DNA of 64,000 nucleotides from Lumbricus terrestris (taxonomy: Eukaryota; Annelida; Clitellata; Crassiclitellata; Lumbricidae), in the NCBI GenBank assembly GCA_949752735.1, contig OX457041.1, forward strand, positions 27,663,400-27,727,399. Reading direction: 5' to 3'. The position numbers and the translations under genes are program-made. Numbering within the stretch: position 1 is the stretch's first letter; the number at the start of each line of letters is the position of its first letter. Of the stretch, positions 11,997 to 22,900 are shown piece after piece. The notes under the pieces are model-generated. The model saw only the letters and a program-made list of their open reading frames with translations, did no database searches and had not been told where the DNA came from.

Positions 11997-13135
11997 CAGC
12001 GTTTCCCAAACTGTGGGTCGCGACCCAAAAGTGGGTCGCAGAACTTTGGCAAGTGGGTCGCGAAAGTTCTTCTTATTTCTCTGTTAATTTCAGTATTTAT
12101 TCCAGTAACCCTCAAACGTCATACTTTATTATTCCGTTATAACTAGTGAAACAACATTTGACTATGGTTGGGCTATAACTAGCTTCTACTTGTGCGTGTA
12201 TGTGAACAGGAAACAGTGCACGAGACTTAGCAACGAGTCTTAGCATGATTAATAAAAAGTCTGCCATTCAAAAATAAACAACGTATATTTAAATTTCACA
12301 AATTTTATTTTCAATTTTTAAAACTTTGCGAAAAAACATGGATAAATTTTTGAAACGAAAACGAGAATCTTTGTCATGTGTGAGTGGTCATAGCTCAGAG
12401 TCGGAGTCGGACGATGATGTTAATTCAACTCTTGATAATCGACTTCCGAGTACGAAGAAGGCATGTCCGCCGAAACGTAAATATTATGATTCATATCTGA
12501 AATTTGAAAATGAGCAAGAAAAACTGATATAACAGTTGCTTGCATTGCAATAAATATTGGCTTTTTTCTTAAGTTAAATTTTACTGTTTTAAATGTGGTA
12601 ATTTCTAAATGCTGGATGTAAATCAGCATATCTGAATCCCGATTTATGAAGCAATCCTTAGTTAGTGTTAGTTTAGTACTCTGTACCTAATTTTGTTTAG
12701 TGGGTCCAGAGACAGAAAAAATATTCCCAAGTGGGTCGCGAGCCAGAGAAGTTTGGGAACCTCTGCTCTATCCATCACACCTCGGGCCTTTCACTCGAAA
12801 CTAAAGACACTCCTTTTCAAGAACTCTTATCCTGTTTCATCTGATCCCCCATCCTAAAATTCCCGGCTCAGGCGACACCCACCTTAGTAGCTGTTCCACA
12901 CCTCTGATCCTACGGTACCTCGACCCGGACCACCATGGACTACTCTTACGGACAACCCTTTTGACTCAACGCATTTGATCCTGATCCTATGGTAACTCGA
13001 CCCGGACCACCACGGACTACTTTCACGGACAACCCTTTTAACGCAACGCAGCGTTCGTGAATAAGCCAGTGCCCCGCGCTTGGCTTTCCAGTGGCGCTTT
13101 AGAAATTAGGAGATTACGATTACGATTACGATACG
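11870..13135 (+). mobile_element. LINE 3' end split by a hAT insertion
   Basis: From 11876 the plus strand encodes 'NSAPRLWNDLPAEFRS', a LINE reverse-transcriptase C-terminus. The reading resumes after the inserted hAT element at 12766 ('KTLLFKNSYPVSS'). The 3' UTR follows, with a near-duplicate of a block containing CTCGACCCGGACCACCA, and ends in a GATTACGATTACGA tail near 13130. A second copy of this 3' UTR is at 16755-16955. Confidence 0.85.
11997..12765 (+). mobile_element. hAT transposon derivative with transposase N-terminus
   Basis: The ends CAGCGTTTCCCAAACTG and GTTTGGGAACCTCTG are inverted and flanked by an exact 8-bp duplication CTCTATCC (11989-11996 and 12766-12773). Inside is an ORF (about 12338-12532) reading 'MDKFLKRKRESLS' and 'KRKYYDSYLKFENE'. 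The MDKFLKRK start and RKY..YLKF block are like the N-terminal region of Charlie/ZBED-type hAT transposases. The ORF stops after about 65 residues and the catalytic domain is absent, so this is a deletion derivative that would need an autonomous partner. Confidence 0.9.
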
Positions 13136-13199
13136 CTTTGCCCCTAGGCCTAGGCTACAGCAAAATCTTCTAAGGGCGTCCATGAGTCTTATATATACA

Positions 13200-14369
13200 C
13201 AGGGTGGGCCATAAAAAGTAACCCCTACGGTTTTTTGCCCATATCTTGGCCAGAGTAAGAATTTCGAAACGAAATTTTACAGGTTTAAAGACAATTCATA
13301 TTTACACATGATGGCCAGATTTCATCAAAATATTTCAAACAAAACATAAGTTATACCACTTTTAGTGCGGCCACCCCTCGCTTTTTGACGATTCAAAAAA
13401 GAAACGCAACAAAAATTAGGTTTTTTGCTAATATCTTGGCCAGAAGTAAGAATTTCGAAATGAAATTTTACAGGTTTAAAGACAATTCATATTTACACAT
13501 GATGGCCAGATTTCATCAAATATTTCAAACACAACAAAAGTTATACCACTTTTAGTTATAGGCCACCCACCGTTTTTTGACGATTCAAAAAACGAAACGC
13601 AACAAAAAGTAACAAAAATACGATTTATTAAGTCTCATCTCAAATAACTGTTGTCAAATGAACTTGGTAGTGCTTCACAACTTGTGTTCAGTGTGCCCAC
13701 CACCAGTGCCAAAACTTCTTTTGAGTCACTTTGCAAAGTTCTTGATGGACCTGTTGATTAATCTGACAGATTCCTTATTTACCAGTTTGATTGTCATCTT
13801 ACTAAATGACTTCTCAGTGACGTGCAGCTACGCTGGTACCCTGTTTCTTTTTTAAATAGTAATAACAATGATCATCGGGAAAAATCAAGGCTACGTGATA
13901 ACAAATATTTGAGATGAGACTTAATAAAATTGTGTTTTTGTTAATTTTTGTTGCGTTACCCTACTGAATCGTCAAAACACGGTGGGTGGCCTCACTGAAT
14001 GTGGTATAACTTTTGTTCTGTTTGAAATATTTTGATGAAATCTGGCAATCATGTGTAGATATGAATTGTCTTTAAGCATGTAAAATTTCATTTAGATATT
14101 CTTACTTCTGACAAAAATATTGGCCAGAATAATTAAATTGTTTTTTGCTACTTTTTGTTGTGTCGCGTTTTTGAATCGTCAAAAAACGGCGGGTGGCCTC
14201 ACTAAAAGTGATATACCTTTTGTTTGGTTTGAAATATTTTGATGAAATCCTGCCATCATGTGTAAATGTGAATTGTCTTTAAGCCTGCAAAATTTCATTT
14301 CGAAATTCTTACTTCTGGCCAAGATATGGGCAAAAAACCGTAGGAGGTTACTTTTTATGGCCCACCCTG
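13200..14369. mobile_element. Long-TIR MITE (CAGGGTG ends) with internal duplication
   Basis: The left end CAGGGTGGGCCATAAAAAG and its inverted copy at the right end (CTTTTTATGGCCCACCCTG) continue as inverted repeats for over 50 bp. Each half contains a second, diverged copy of the arm ('AATATCTTGGCCAGAAGTAAG', 'GATTCAAAAAACGAAACGC'). TA follows the right end, but the left flank has diverged. The 65-codon ORF inside has no transposase features. A 5'-truncated copy is at 42466-43061. Confidence 0.85.
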
Positions 14370-14689
14370 TATAGTTTCTCTGGTCAAACCGCTCAATAGA
14401 ACTAGCATATATATATGCCTATCCGTCGACTTTTTTTTATCCTGCTCGCTCAAAAAACAATTAGGTCAACGCTGATTGTCCTGTACGTGTGCAAACATAA
14501 TTGCCATAGTCATTATAGCAAATAGTCATGATGTCTTCGGTCACTGGTGAGCGTAAATAGTTTTAAAGACTTTTATTTGGCTATAATTAGACGCTATGGA
14601 CTATATGGAGTTAATTAATTGCTCTTGTCACAGCTAGGTTGGCCTAATGAATTGCAAATATTTATGGTCAAAAGATAGATCGTTAATAA

Positions 14690-15220
14690 TATTGCACGCA
14701 TGGGCGGAGTTTGGTTTCCGTTTGGGGGGGAGGGGCTAAAAACTTGACCCAGAAGGCGCGGCGCCGAAATTTTTTTCGGTGCGGCGGAAAAAGTTGATGA
14801 CCTTTTTACTTTTTTTAGTCGTCATGTTGAAATCTCATGAAAATTATTATATATAATTATGTATTTCCCGACCGAAAAAGTTCATGAAATTTGTTTAAAG
14901 TCATCAGTTGGAAGTGCTTGGGGGGGCTAAGCCCGAAAAAATAGACCATTTACACGGTAAAAACATGACTATGGAGGTTTTGGGGAGACCTATAGGCGCG
15001 TATATAGGCGGTCCCAGTGTGAGAATTGTGGAAAAATAACTGGGGGGTTGGACCATTATCCACTTGGAATTGGGGTGTAAAAAACATACTTTAACATGGG
15101 GCTCTAAGAAAGACTGGGGGGGTCGAAACCCCCCAACCCCCCCGGCAATTCTCACCCTGGGCGGTCCTCTAGCCTCTGATAAACTCAGCCCGGATGATTG
15201 CACGTGTGTCGACAATTAAT
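14690..15220. repeat. G-run-rich repeat segment
   Basis: Several G7-G9 and C7 runs occur, plus the phrase 'GTTGATGACCTTTTTACT..TTAGTCGTCATGTTGAAATCTC'. Related phrases occur near 3910, 25290 and 38350, so this is a dispersed repeat. Its ends could not be set. Confidence 0.45.
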
Positions 15221-15454
15221 ATTGTTTTAGCGCTAAGGTCAAATTAAATTTCCGCCTCTGGCGCGTTCTACCAGTGCTTAAAGCATAGACTATAGAAAAA
15301 GAAGTGTCTGGACGCACCTTCTTTTTCCAGACTGCGCTGGCCTAATATTATAAGTGGCAGGACGGCGTCACGGTGTGCAGATTAGAAAATAAGTGGATGG
15401 ACACCGTCCATTACCGTCTAGCCACAGTACTTTACCAACAATCTTTCGATCTTA

Positions 15455-15872
15455 GGGGCTGTCCATAAAGTACGTCACGCTATTTTTGACCCCCTCCCCC
15501 TGTCACAAACTGTCACAAATCTCAGACCCCCCCCCCCTTAAAGTACGTCACACTTTTGGAATTTAAAAAAAAACATAACCATTTACCTAACCCTCTGAAC
15601 CCTAGGATACTATCCCTAATCCCTCTGATAGTGACGTGTGTCCCTAAACGCTTTGATAGTGACAGGAAATCAACTTCTATCCCGCCAGGCTGGGTTTTCG
15701 ACACGCCTGGCCGGGTCGGATTTTAGGTACTAAGAACAAAAAAAATATAAAAGAATTTAAAAAATAAATGTGTGACATCACACATGGCCTGACCCCCTCC
15801 CCCTGTCACAAACTGTCACACTTTCTTACACCCCCTCCCCCCTGGAGCGTGACGTACTTTATGGACGGCCCC
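15455..15872. mobile_element. MITE with GGGGC(T/C)GTCC ends
   Basis: The termini GGGGCTGTCCATAAAGTACG and CGTACTTTATGGACGGCCCC are inverted repeats of about 30 bp. Both sides carry TTA (15452-15454, 15873-15875). The inner flanks repeat 'ACCCCCTCCCCCTGTCACAAA'-like text. It is non-coding. Confidence 0.88.
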
Positions 15873-16187
15873 TTATTAGAACTTTGGCTTTCACATCTTT
15901 GAGGACAAGTCTAAGCTAAAGTCATCGGTTACAATCAGTAGGGCCTGCATAACAATATTGCTGATTGCATCAGAGGTGCGATATGGTAACACCACTCCAC
16001 TTGCAAGAAGAGCAGAGCATCAAGGTGGAAGCGGAAACGATTTCCGATGTCCACAGAATGAGGTCCACTCACTCAGTCTTCATTCGCTAGGTGTCGTTGG
16101 TAAACTGGACAGCAAGTCGACTGATGACTATTCATTAGTAGGCTCATTAATATTCATTAGTAGGCCAAATGTTTCCCCGTAGACTTT

Positions 16188-16530
16188 TTGACTGTTAGTC
16201 GCATCTGGAACGGCTATAAAATTATAGGCTCTATTAAGCATACGCATCACTCAATTGCTGACTCATGTAAAAACAAGAAAGTTACGATACTTCGGACACG
16301 TCATGAGACAGCAAAAGAACAGCATAGAAAACAACCTGATGACTGGACTGATGGAGGGAGAAAGGGGAAGAGGAAGACCAAGAATGGCATGGATAGACAA
16401 CATCTTGAAATGGACTGGACTTTCGGGGAGGAGGTTAATGAACATGGCAGGAGATATAGCCTACAACTGTGGAAAATGCTCATCCATTCGTGCAGCCAAC
16501 CGTCGCAGAGCGACGATGGCGGAATGACAT
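16188..16530 (+). mobile_element. Non-LTR retrotransposon C-terminal fragment (RTE-like)
   Basis: From about 16255 the frame reads 'KTRKLRYFGHVMRQQK', 'GERGRGRPRMAWIDNILKW' and 'AANRRRATMAE'. The KLRYFGHVMR and GRPRxxWxDN blocks mark the C-terminus of a common animal non-LTR reverse transcriptase. It is 5'-truncated and open over about 90 codons, so fairly young. Confidence 0.8.
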
Positions 16531-16659
16531 GACATCACCCAATTAGTCTGGCCAGTCAAAATTAACTAGGCTATAGTTTAGCAATAGCATTGAATTGCTG
16601 AATAATAGGCATAGCCTATGCATGCCCACTTGAAAGTCGATGGAATAGCTATAGGTGGC

Positions 16660-16660
16660 A

Positions 16661-16690
<30 letters not shown>
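16660..16690. repeat. (AT)n microsatellite
   Basis: About 29 bp of alternating AT. Confidence 0.9.
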
Positions 16691-16691
<1 letters not shown>

Positions 16692-16754
16692 GCCTATTAC
16701 TATAATTAATAATATTACGAACAATTTACATCTTTATAGGCCTAAAGTCGACAA

Positions 16755-16955
16755 CCACAAATTCCCGGCTCAGACGACACCCACCTTAGTAGCTGTTCCA
16801 CCCCTCTGATCCTACGGTACCTCGACCCGGACCACCATGGACTACTCTTACGGACAACCCTTTTGACTCAACGCAGCGCTCGTGAATAAGCCGGTGCCCC
16901 GCGCTTGGCTTTCCAGTGGCGCTTTAGAAATTAGGAGATTACGATTACGATACGA
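16755..16955 (+). mobile_element. LINE 3' UTR copy with GATTAC tail
   Basis: It matches 12860-13135: CCGGCTCAG(A/G)CGACACCC, TACGGTACCTCGACCCG, GCGCTTGGCTTTCCAG, then GATTACGATTACGA. It lacks the internal duplication seen in the other copy. Confidence 0.8.
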
Positions 16956-17405
16956 TATACAGACTGAACAAAGTGAACGTCGTCCACATTAGACAAAGAC
17001 GTCATTCAATCCTGACTCGATCCTGGGCCAATCCCTTGCTCCAAGCAATTAACAATTAACACTTATAATTTTATTAAACAATTAACACTTATAATTAAAC
17101 ATACCTGAAAGGTTAGCAAAGCTTTAATCATTTAATGCATGCAATGTGTGCCCCTATAGGGCTAGGCCTATAGTCTAATGGTTGTGCGTGGTAACATAGC
17201 CATAAAAAATTGGGGGTTCAATTTGGCGGTTCCAATAGGCTTAATATCATAATATGGTCGCAAAATACGCAGAAAACACACATGTAGACTATAGTAGTAA
17301 CGCATTTCGTGCAATCGTGGGAGTTGGACCCTAAATCTCTCTAAATAGGCTTGGCCATGACTGTGCGCAAGCGCACGCACACAAGTTCCGGGTAAGAATG
17401 CGCCT

Positions 17406-17846
17406 GTGACACGAAACGGAGTATCCCCCAGAAAGCTATCCGGGGGGATGAATTAATCTATCCCACCGGATGGAATTAACCGGTCTATACTATCCGGGGG
17501 GATAAACCATTCTATCCCATTTTTTGAAAAATGAGCATAATAAAAAATGTTATGCTGTAATCAAAATTTAAAGCGACTCTAATTGTTTTAGGTGTCTTAA
17601 CCAATGCTCAGATAAAGGCAACTCGAATTTATTTAGTGACTCTGCGTGTTTTTAAGTGTTTTAAGTGCTCTAAAAACAGGACAAAACAAATTATCTAGTA
17701 GGAATAAACATACCTGTTAGTGTCATTGTTCAAAACAAATGAAAATTAATTTGCATAAGAAATTACACGCGGAAACGGTTTTTTCGACTTCTTTTAATTT
17801 GGGGGGATACAATTAATATGGGGATACTCTATTTCGTGGCACCTGC
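17406..17846. mobile_element. Probable MITE with GGGGGGATA motifs
   Basis: The left end ACACGAAACGGAGTATCCCC pairs imperfectly with the right end GGGGATACTCTATTTCGTGGC. CCGGGGGGAT(A/G) repeats lie inside. No clear target duplication is seen. Confidence 0.6.
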
Positions 17847-18419
17847 ATAGCACACTCCAGCTCGTTCAATTACTCGCCGTGTTCCTTGATTGGTCGGAAA
17901 ACATTCAGTGTACAAACTGCGCAGACTTGGAGCTCGCTGATCATTCTCAATAAGGCACTTCATTATCTCACAATCGAGGCCTACGTAGAGCGGCTGAAGT
18001 CTTTATAAGCAGACAGTCAAGAATACAGCGCAAACACTTAGGCCTAATGGTAATTAGTAGCATATAATTAGGCCTACCTCAATCGTTGATCGCAAATGGT
18101 CAACGCCCAAGACGCTAATCGATTTAGTTTATAATGAAAAACACAACTCGATCGATCAGATAGCTAGGCTAATCTTTCTTAGGTTTCCATGCAGCTTTAA
18201 ACTTAGGCCTAAGTATAGGGCGTAGGGGACTCTTACAGGCTTACTGCACATGCATGGCTCATGCTAACAGTAATGTTTTATAATGCATTAATTAACATTT
18301 CACATCCATATGATGCCATGCTTTACAGTCAGTTTTCACATTAAACCAATGGATGTTCTTCATACCATAATTTTTTATGGCACATACATTTGACATCAGA
18401 ACAGAAGTTTAGGGGCTCG

Positions 18420-18875
18420 AAGGAAATATGAAAGGCCACAAAAGTTCAGATGTTATGAGACATTGGTGCTGAGTGCATTGCTGTACAACTCGGAGACTTG
18501 GACGCTGTGGGAAGCACAGAAGCAGCGGCTGAGGGTGTTTGAAATGGTGTGCCTACGAAAGATAGGTGTCACGAGACGGGATTGGATAAGGAATACAGCG
18601 ATATACAACAGACTGAATAATGTGAATATTCAGCATGATATAATACACAGAATTCAGAGCAAACGATTGTAACGCTACTTTGGCCACGTAACCAGAATGC
18701 GGGACGAGAGATACCCGAAGATAGCTGTCAACGGATATGTGCATGGAAAAAGGAAAAACGGAAGACCAAAGAAGAAGAGATGGTTTGACATGATACAGGA
18801 GGACTGTCGGGAGATGCGTTGGTCCATACAGGATGTTATACACAAAGACCAAAAGAGATAGAAATGGAGAATCTC
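18420..18875 (+). mobile_element. Non-LTR retrotransposon fragment (RTE-like)
   Basis: It reads 'SALLYNSETWTLWEAQKQRL', 'VFEMVCLRKIGV', then a stop, 'RYFGHVTRMRDERYP' and 'GRPKKKRWFDMIQEDC'. These are the standard end blocks of such reverse transcriptases. In-frame stops show decay. Confidence 0.85.
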
Positions 18876-19976
18876 CATGGCTGGGCGGCTGTCACATGCG
18901 AAAGCATCGTCAAAGCCATAAGTCAAGTAAGGCAAGAAAGTCAACGTCTCACTTGACAGTCCAGTGCCCGAACTAGAATTCGAGGTCGAGTAGATGAAGA
19001 GAGAATATTCCAAAGATAGTCTGGACCAATTGAGGTAAAAGACCAGGACCAGGAAATAGCTGTTCTAACTTCTAGGAGTATGAACTAGATCAAATCGGAG
19101 TGTGACCCAAACACTGCACTGTAAGTAAAATCATAGTGTTTTCACATTACAGGTTTAGGATAATCTCCCAATTCTAGCAATCATTCCGTAATCTTATAAA
19201 CCACAGCTCACTCTAGACCAGAATTTAACAAACCCTAAGCTATTATAAATTGTAGATTATTCTGAACATATGAATCCAGCCTCAAACGGGAATACTTTCA
19301 TAATCTTTTAAACTATAGCTTTTTCTAAACAAGAATTTAACAAACCCCCAACTTTTACTTCTTTCACACAGGATTCACACTACCTGAATCAAGAAATATA
19401 AATTCTACCTAATTCTCACCTAATTCATAATGCTGTGAAATCTAAACTGCAGACAACTTATAACTAAATTCATATGGCTCTCATAAATTTCAGTTCATTA
19501 TGCTGATAATTAGCAATCACATGCATAAATCTGTTAAAAATTAAGCTTTTTGCAATATTAAAAAAAACTTAAGTGAATTCTTGTTATTTAGACAAGTGAT
19601 GGGACAAAAGAAAAGACAATTCATGATCTGATAATCATGTTCTGTAATGAAACTTTATCAACATATCTATTCAAGGCATAATAAGGTTTTTACTTCCACG
19701 GCTTTGTTGAAATGCTGCATAAAGCACTCAACACATTTAGCATCCCTGGCATTGATAAACAATTCCGTAGAATGCCTACCAGTCTACCATGACCAAACCA
19801 GTCTATCATGACCAAACTGTACAAGTCCTGTGAACTGACAGTCGACTGTTCAAAGACTCGAGTATCGACTTCAAAAGCTGCTCGCATCAATGAACGATCT
19901 GACTTGACTGAATGACGCAAGCATTGTGTAAATCACACAGCGTCAACAACATGCAAACTGATGAGGAATCAGTCAA
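18876..19976. other. Intergenic/3' UTR sequence of SEH1
   Basis: AT-rich with no repeat family or gene recognised. The part next to 19976 is presumably the SEH1 3' UTR. No canonical AATAAA was located with confidence. Confidence 0.4.
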
Positions 19977-22900
19977 TCAGTGCCACGGTGGAGCAGCTGC
20001 TGAGCTCTGTGGCAGACCGTGTGAAAAGGAAGACCGTCCAGTGTAGAACGGAATACTGCGTTCGGTGCTCGAACTAGTTCCAGCTGCGGCCATTCCGCTT
20101 CCAGAAGCTCCACCTCCAGCTGTTGCCGCTCCGCTGAATCCACCTGATCCACTGAATCCAGCTGATCCACCGAACGCTGCTGGTGCTCCACTTGTGCCTT
20201 GGTCGTCTGAACCGTCAGATCGAAGTGTCGCAATGCATTTCCAATGTTCGAGATAGTTGCCTGAAAAACGTTAAGAATCATCAAATGTGGTCTAAAGATA
20301 TTTAGCAGAACTCCAGTTTCTTATATAAGTTTTACATGCCTTACATAAATCAAAATGACACTGAGCAAACAGCAACTGAAAACGTCACCAGGAAGTGGCC
20401 AAAGCAAATATACAATCATACCAGGAAGTAACATTGAAGCAAACATATGTTGAAAACCGCCCATCATCATTCACGCAGTGAAGGCTAACAAGACCAATCA
20501 GTAGATCTTCAATAAACAGCAACAGTAGAACCAACCAAACTGCACTGTGAACAAAACTTAAGCACAAAACGTTCGACAATAAATTCCAACTAATTGCACA
20601 GAACTGTGTTGTGCTAAAGATCCTACCCAAAATGTGCCAGAATACAGAGAATAACTAAATATAAGAAAACTCAAACATAATAAATCTTGTACTTTCTGGA
20701 GCCAAGGCTAAATAGGTAAGTTGATAAAAATGTTGGTCTCTTAACATTGATCATGAAATTGAAGACGTTAACAAATCCTACTCGATGTCATTTGTTAAGG
20801 TGACAAAAATGAACATACCAAAAATTGCAGACCAATTGCACCTTATTCAAGCAATATAAATATATGATACCTGCATACCCTAGTGACTAGTCCCATTTAG
20901 ACAAGCATGGCTCTGTCTGTAGGGGGAAAGCACCCTAAGATGGGCGATGTGTAAGATGGGTTCCTAAAACATTAATTTCCTGAAACATAGTGTTTCATCT
21001 GCACACACTTTGACAATATAACAGTGCACGTTACGAACAAACACTGAACTGGCTAGGGATGCAATATCAAACTTTTTGCTAACAATTGAAAACTTCTCTC
21101 TTCCCAGAACCAGGCACGAGGTGTCCTTGAATAGAAATCTCAACGGAGTTCAACATAAACTCTCTAAATGACCGAACGAAAAATGCATTTGGCTTACCTT
21201 TCCAGAGCCGAACATAACCGTCATCCCCAGATGACGCGAGAATTGTACCAGTTATGTTCCAACTAAGACGCCAAACCTAAAAGTCGCAATGCAAAGCAAA
21301 CGTTGGTAGATATATCGGTCCAACATGAAACAACATGGTCTCTTAACTTCACACATTACAATTAAGACAAGTACACATCATACTTTGTGAAGCATCTGTA
21401 TTTAAAAGCCCAGAACTGACTATCTATGTAACTAAGGAAATAAAATGAACTGTTCAGTAAAAATCCATTGCAATATAAAAAAGTCATTGCTCCTAAGTTA
21501 ATCTTTAGATGTGATTCTAAAGGAGTAATATTAAAAACACAAGTTTCAACGTACTTAGCATCTTGGACATCTTAAAGTTAATAGATCTATGTCTTATTAC
21601 ATGTGTCATCAGGCTAGACTAAAAAAATTGGCTAGATTAAAAAGCACAAAGCTGGCTATCATTAGTACAGACCTGTGACTGATGATCAGAAAACTGAGCG
21701 ACATTTCGGACTTCGTATCTGCTAGTTCCAATCTGAGTTGCACTCTCCTTCCTATTTTAAAACAATTCTAAAAAAGGTGAAAGCTGCAAAGGCTTGCTAG
21801 AGCTTCCTCTGGTAGTTCATACCCACAGTCTAGAATAAGTATCAATAATATTTAACACTTTAGGTGTATGTGTATATTTCACAACTGCCACATCATTCTT
21901 ACTGTCTTACACATTCTTTGGTTGATATTGATTTAATCAAAACCATAAAAGCTAGAAACTTGAAAAAGCACTTTCTCCGAACTGCCCAGCTGTAAATGTT
22001 ATCACACATCGCCATATTCAAAGATTATAACTACCGTATATACTCGCGTATAAGTCGATCCGCGTATAAGTCGAAGTGTAGTTTTTCGAAAAAATAACGC
22101 CCAAAATCGACGGCTCGCGTATAAGTCGAATGCATAAAATCAAAACAAGTGACATTTAACAATATCATTTTTAATGATTAAAGAACTAAAAAAAAAAAAA
22201 TTCTATCAAAATTATGTTTGGAATTGTTCATAATATTAACAGTGATGATGACTTCCGTCAACTGCTTCCGGTTTCTATTATAAATTTAGCAAGTATGTCA
22301 GCGCCAACTGAAAAAGCACTCTGACGGCAGCGCTACCTTATGGCGTACGGCGTGCGTCAAAGAATATATATCTCGTACAAAATCTTACTGCGCTCGGTGC
22401 GGTTGTCCTTACTGCGCTCGGTGCGGTTGTCCCTTCATATTGATGACTGCCGCGAATCCCGCGATTTACAAAGTTCTTTTGGCGATAATAAAGATCACTT
22501 TCGGTGCATGATATAATTATATTGTACAGCCATAATTATAATTACATTGTTATAAGAGAAGAATATTTCGTTTCAAACTGTATTTAGTGAGTAATTCGTT
22601 GAAATGTAATTTTCCTTGGAAAACGATGTAACAAAGACTGAGGGTTTAAGATGTACGTTAAGTCCATTTTCATGTCAAATATTCGGTCCGAAAATCGACC
22701 GTCGGTTTTTGCGCCTCGCGTATAAGTCGAAGACGGGTTTTGGCGTTCTGAAATAGTCCTAAATTTTTCGACTTATACGCGAGTATATACGGTAAATAGA
22801 AATAATTAGAGGTGCCAAAATGTTTTTAATCAACTTCCATTATTGAGAATAAGAAAAAAAATTAAGGAATAATTCCGAGGATGAAAATAAAAAGTGGAAA

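Noticed and set aside
13658..13855. 65-codon ORF in the CAGGGTG MITE
   Set aside because: Truncated and altered in the second copy; no transposase motif.
16301..16483. Minus-strand ORFs at 16.3-16.5 kb
   Set aside because: Shadows of the plus-strand reverse-transcriptase fragment.
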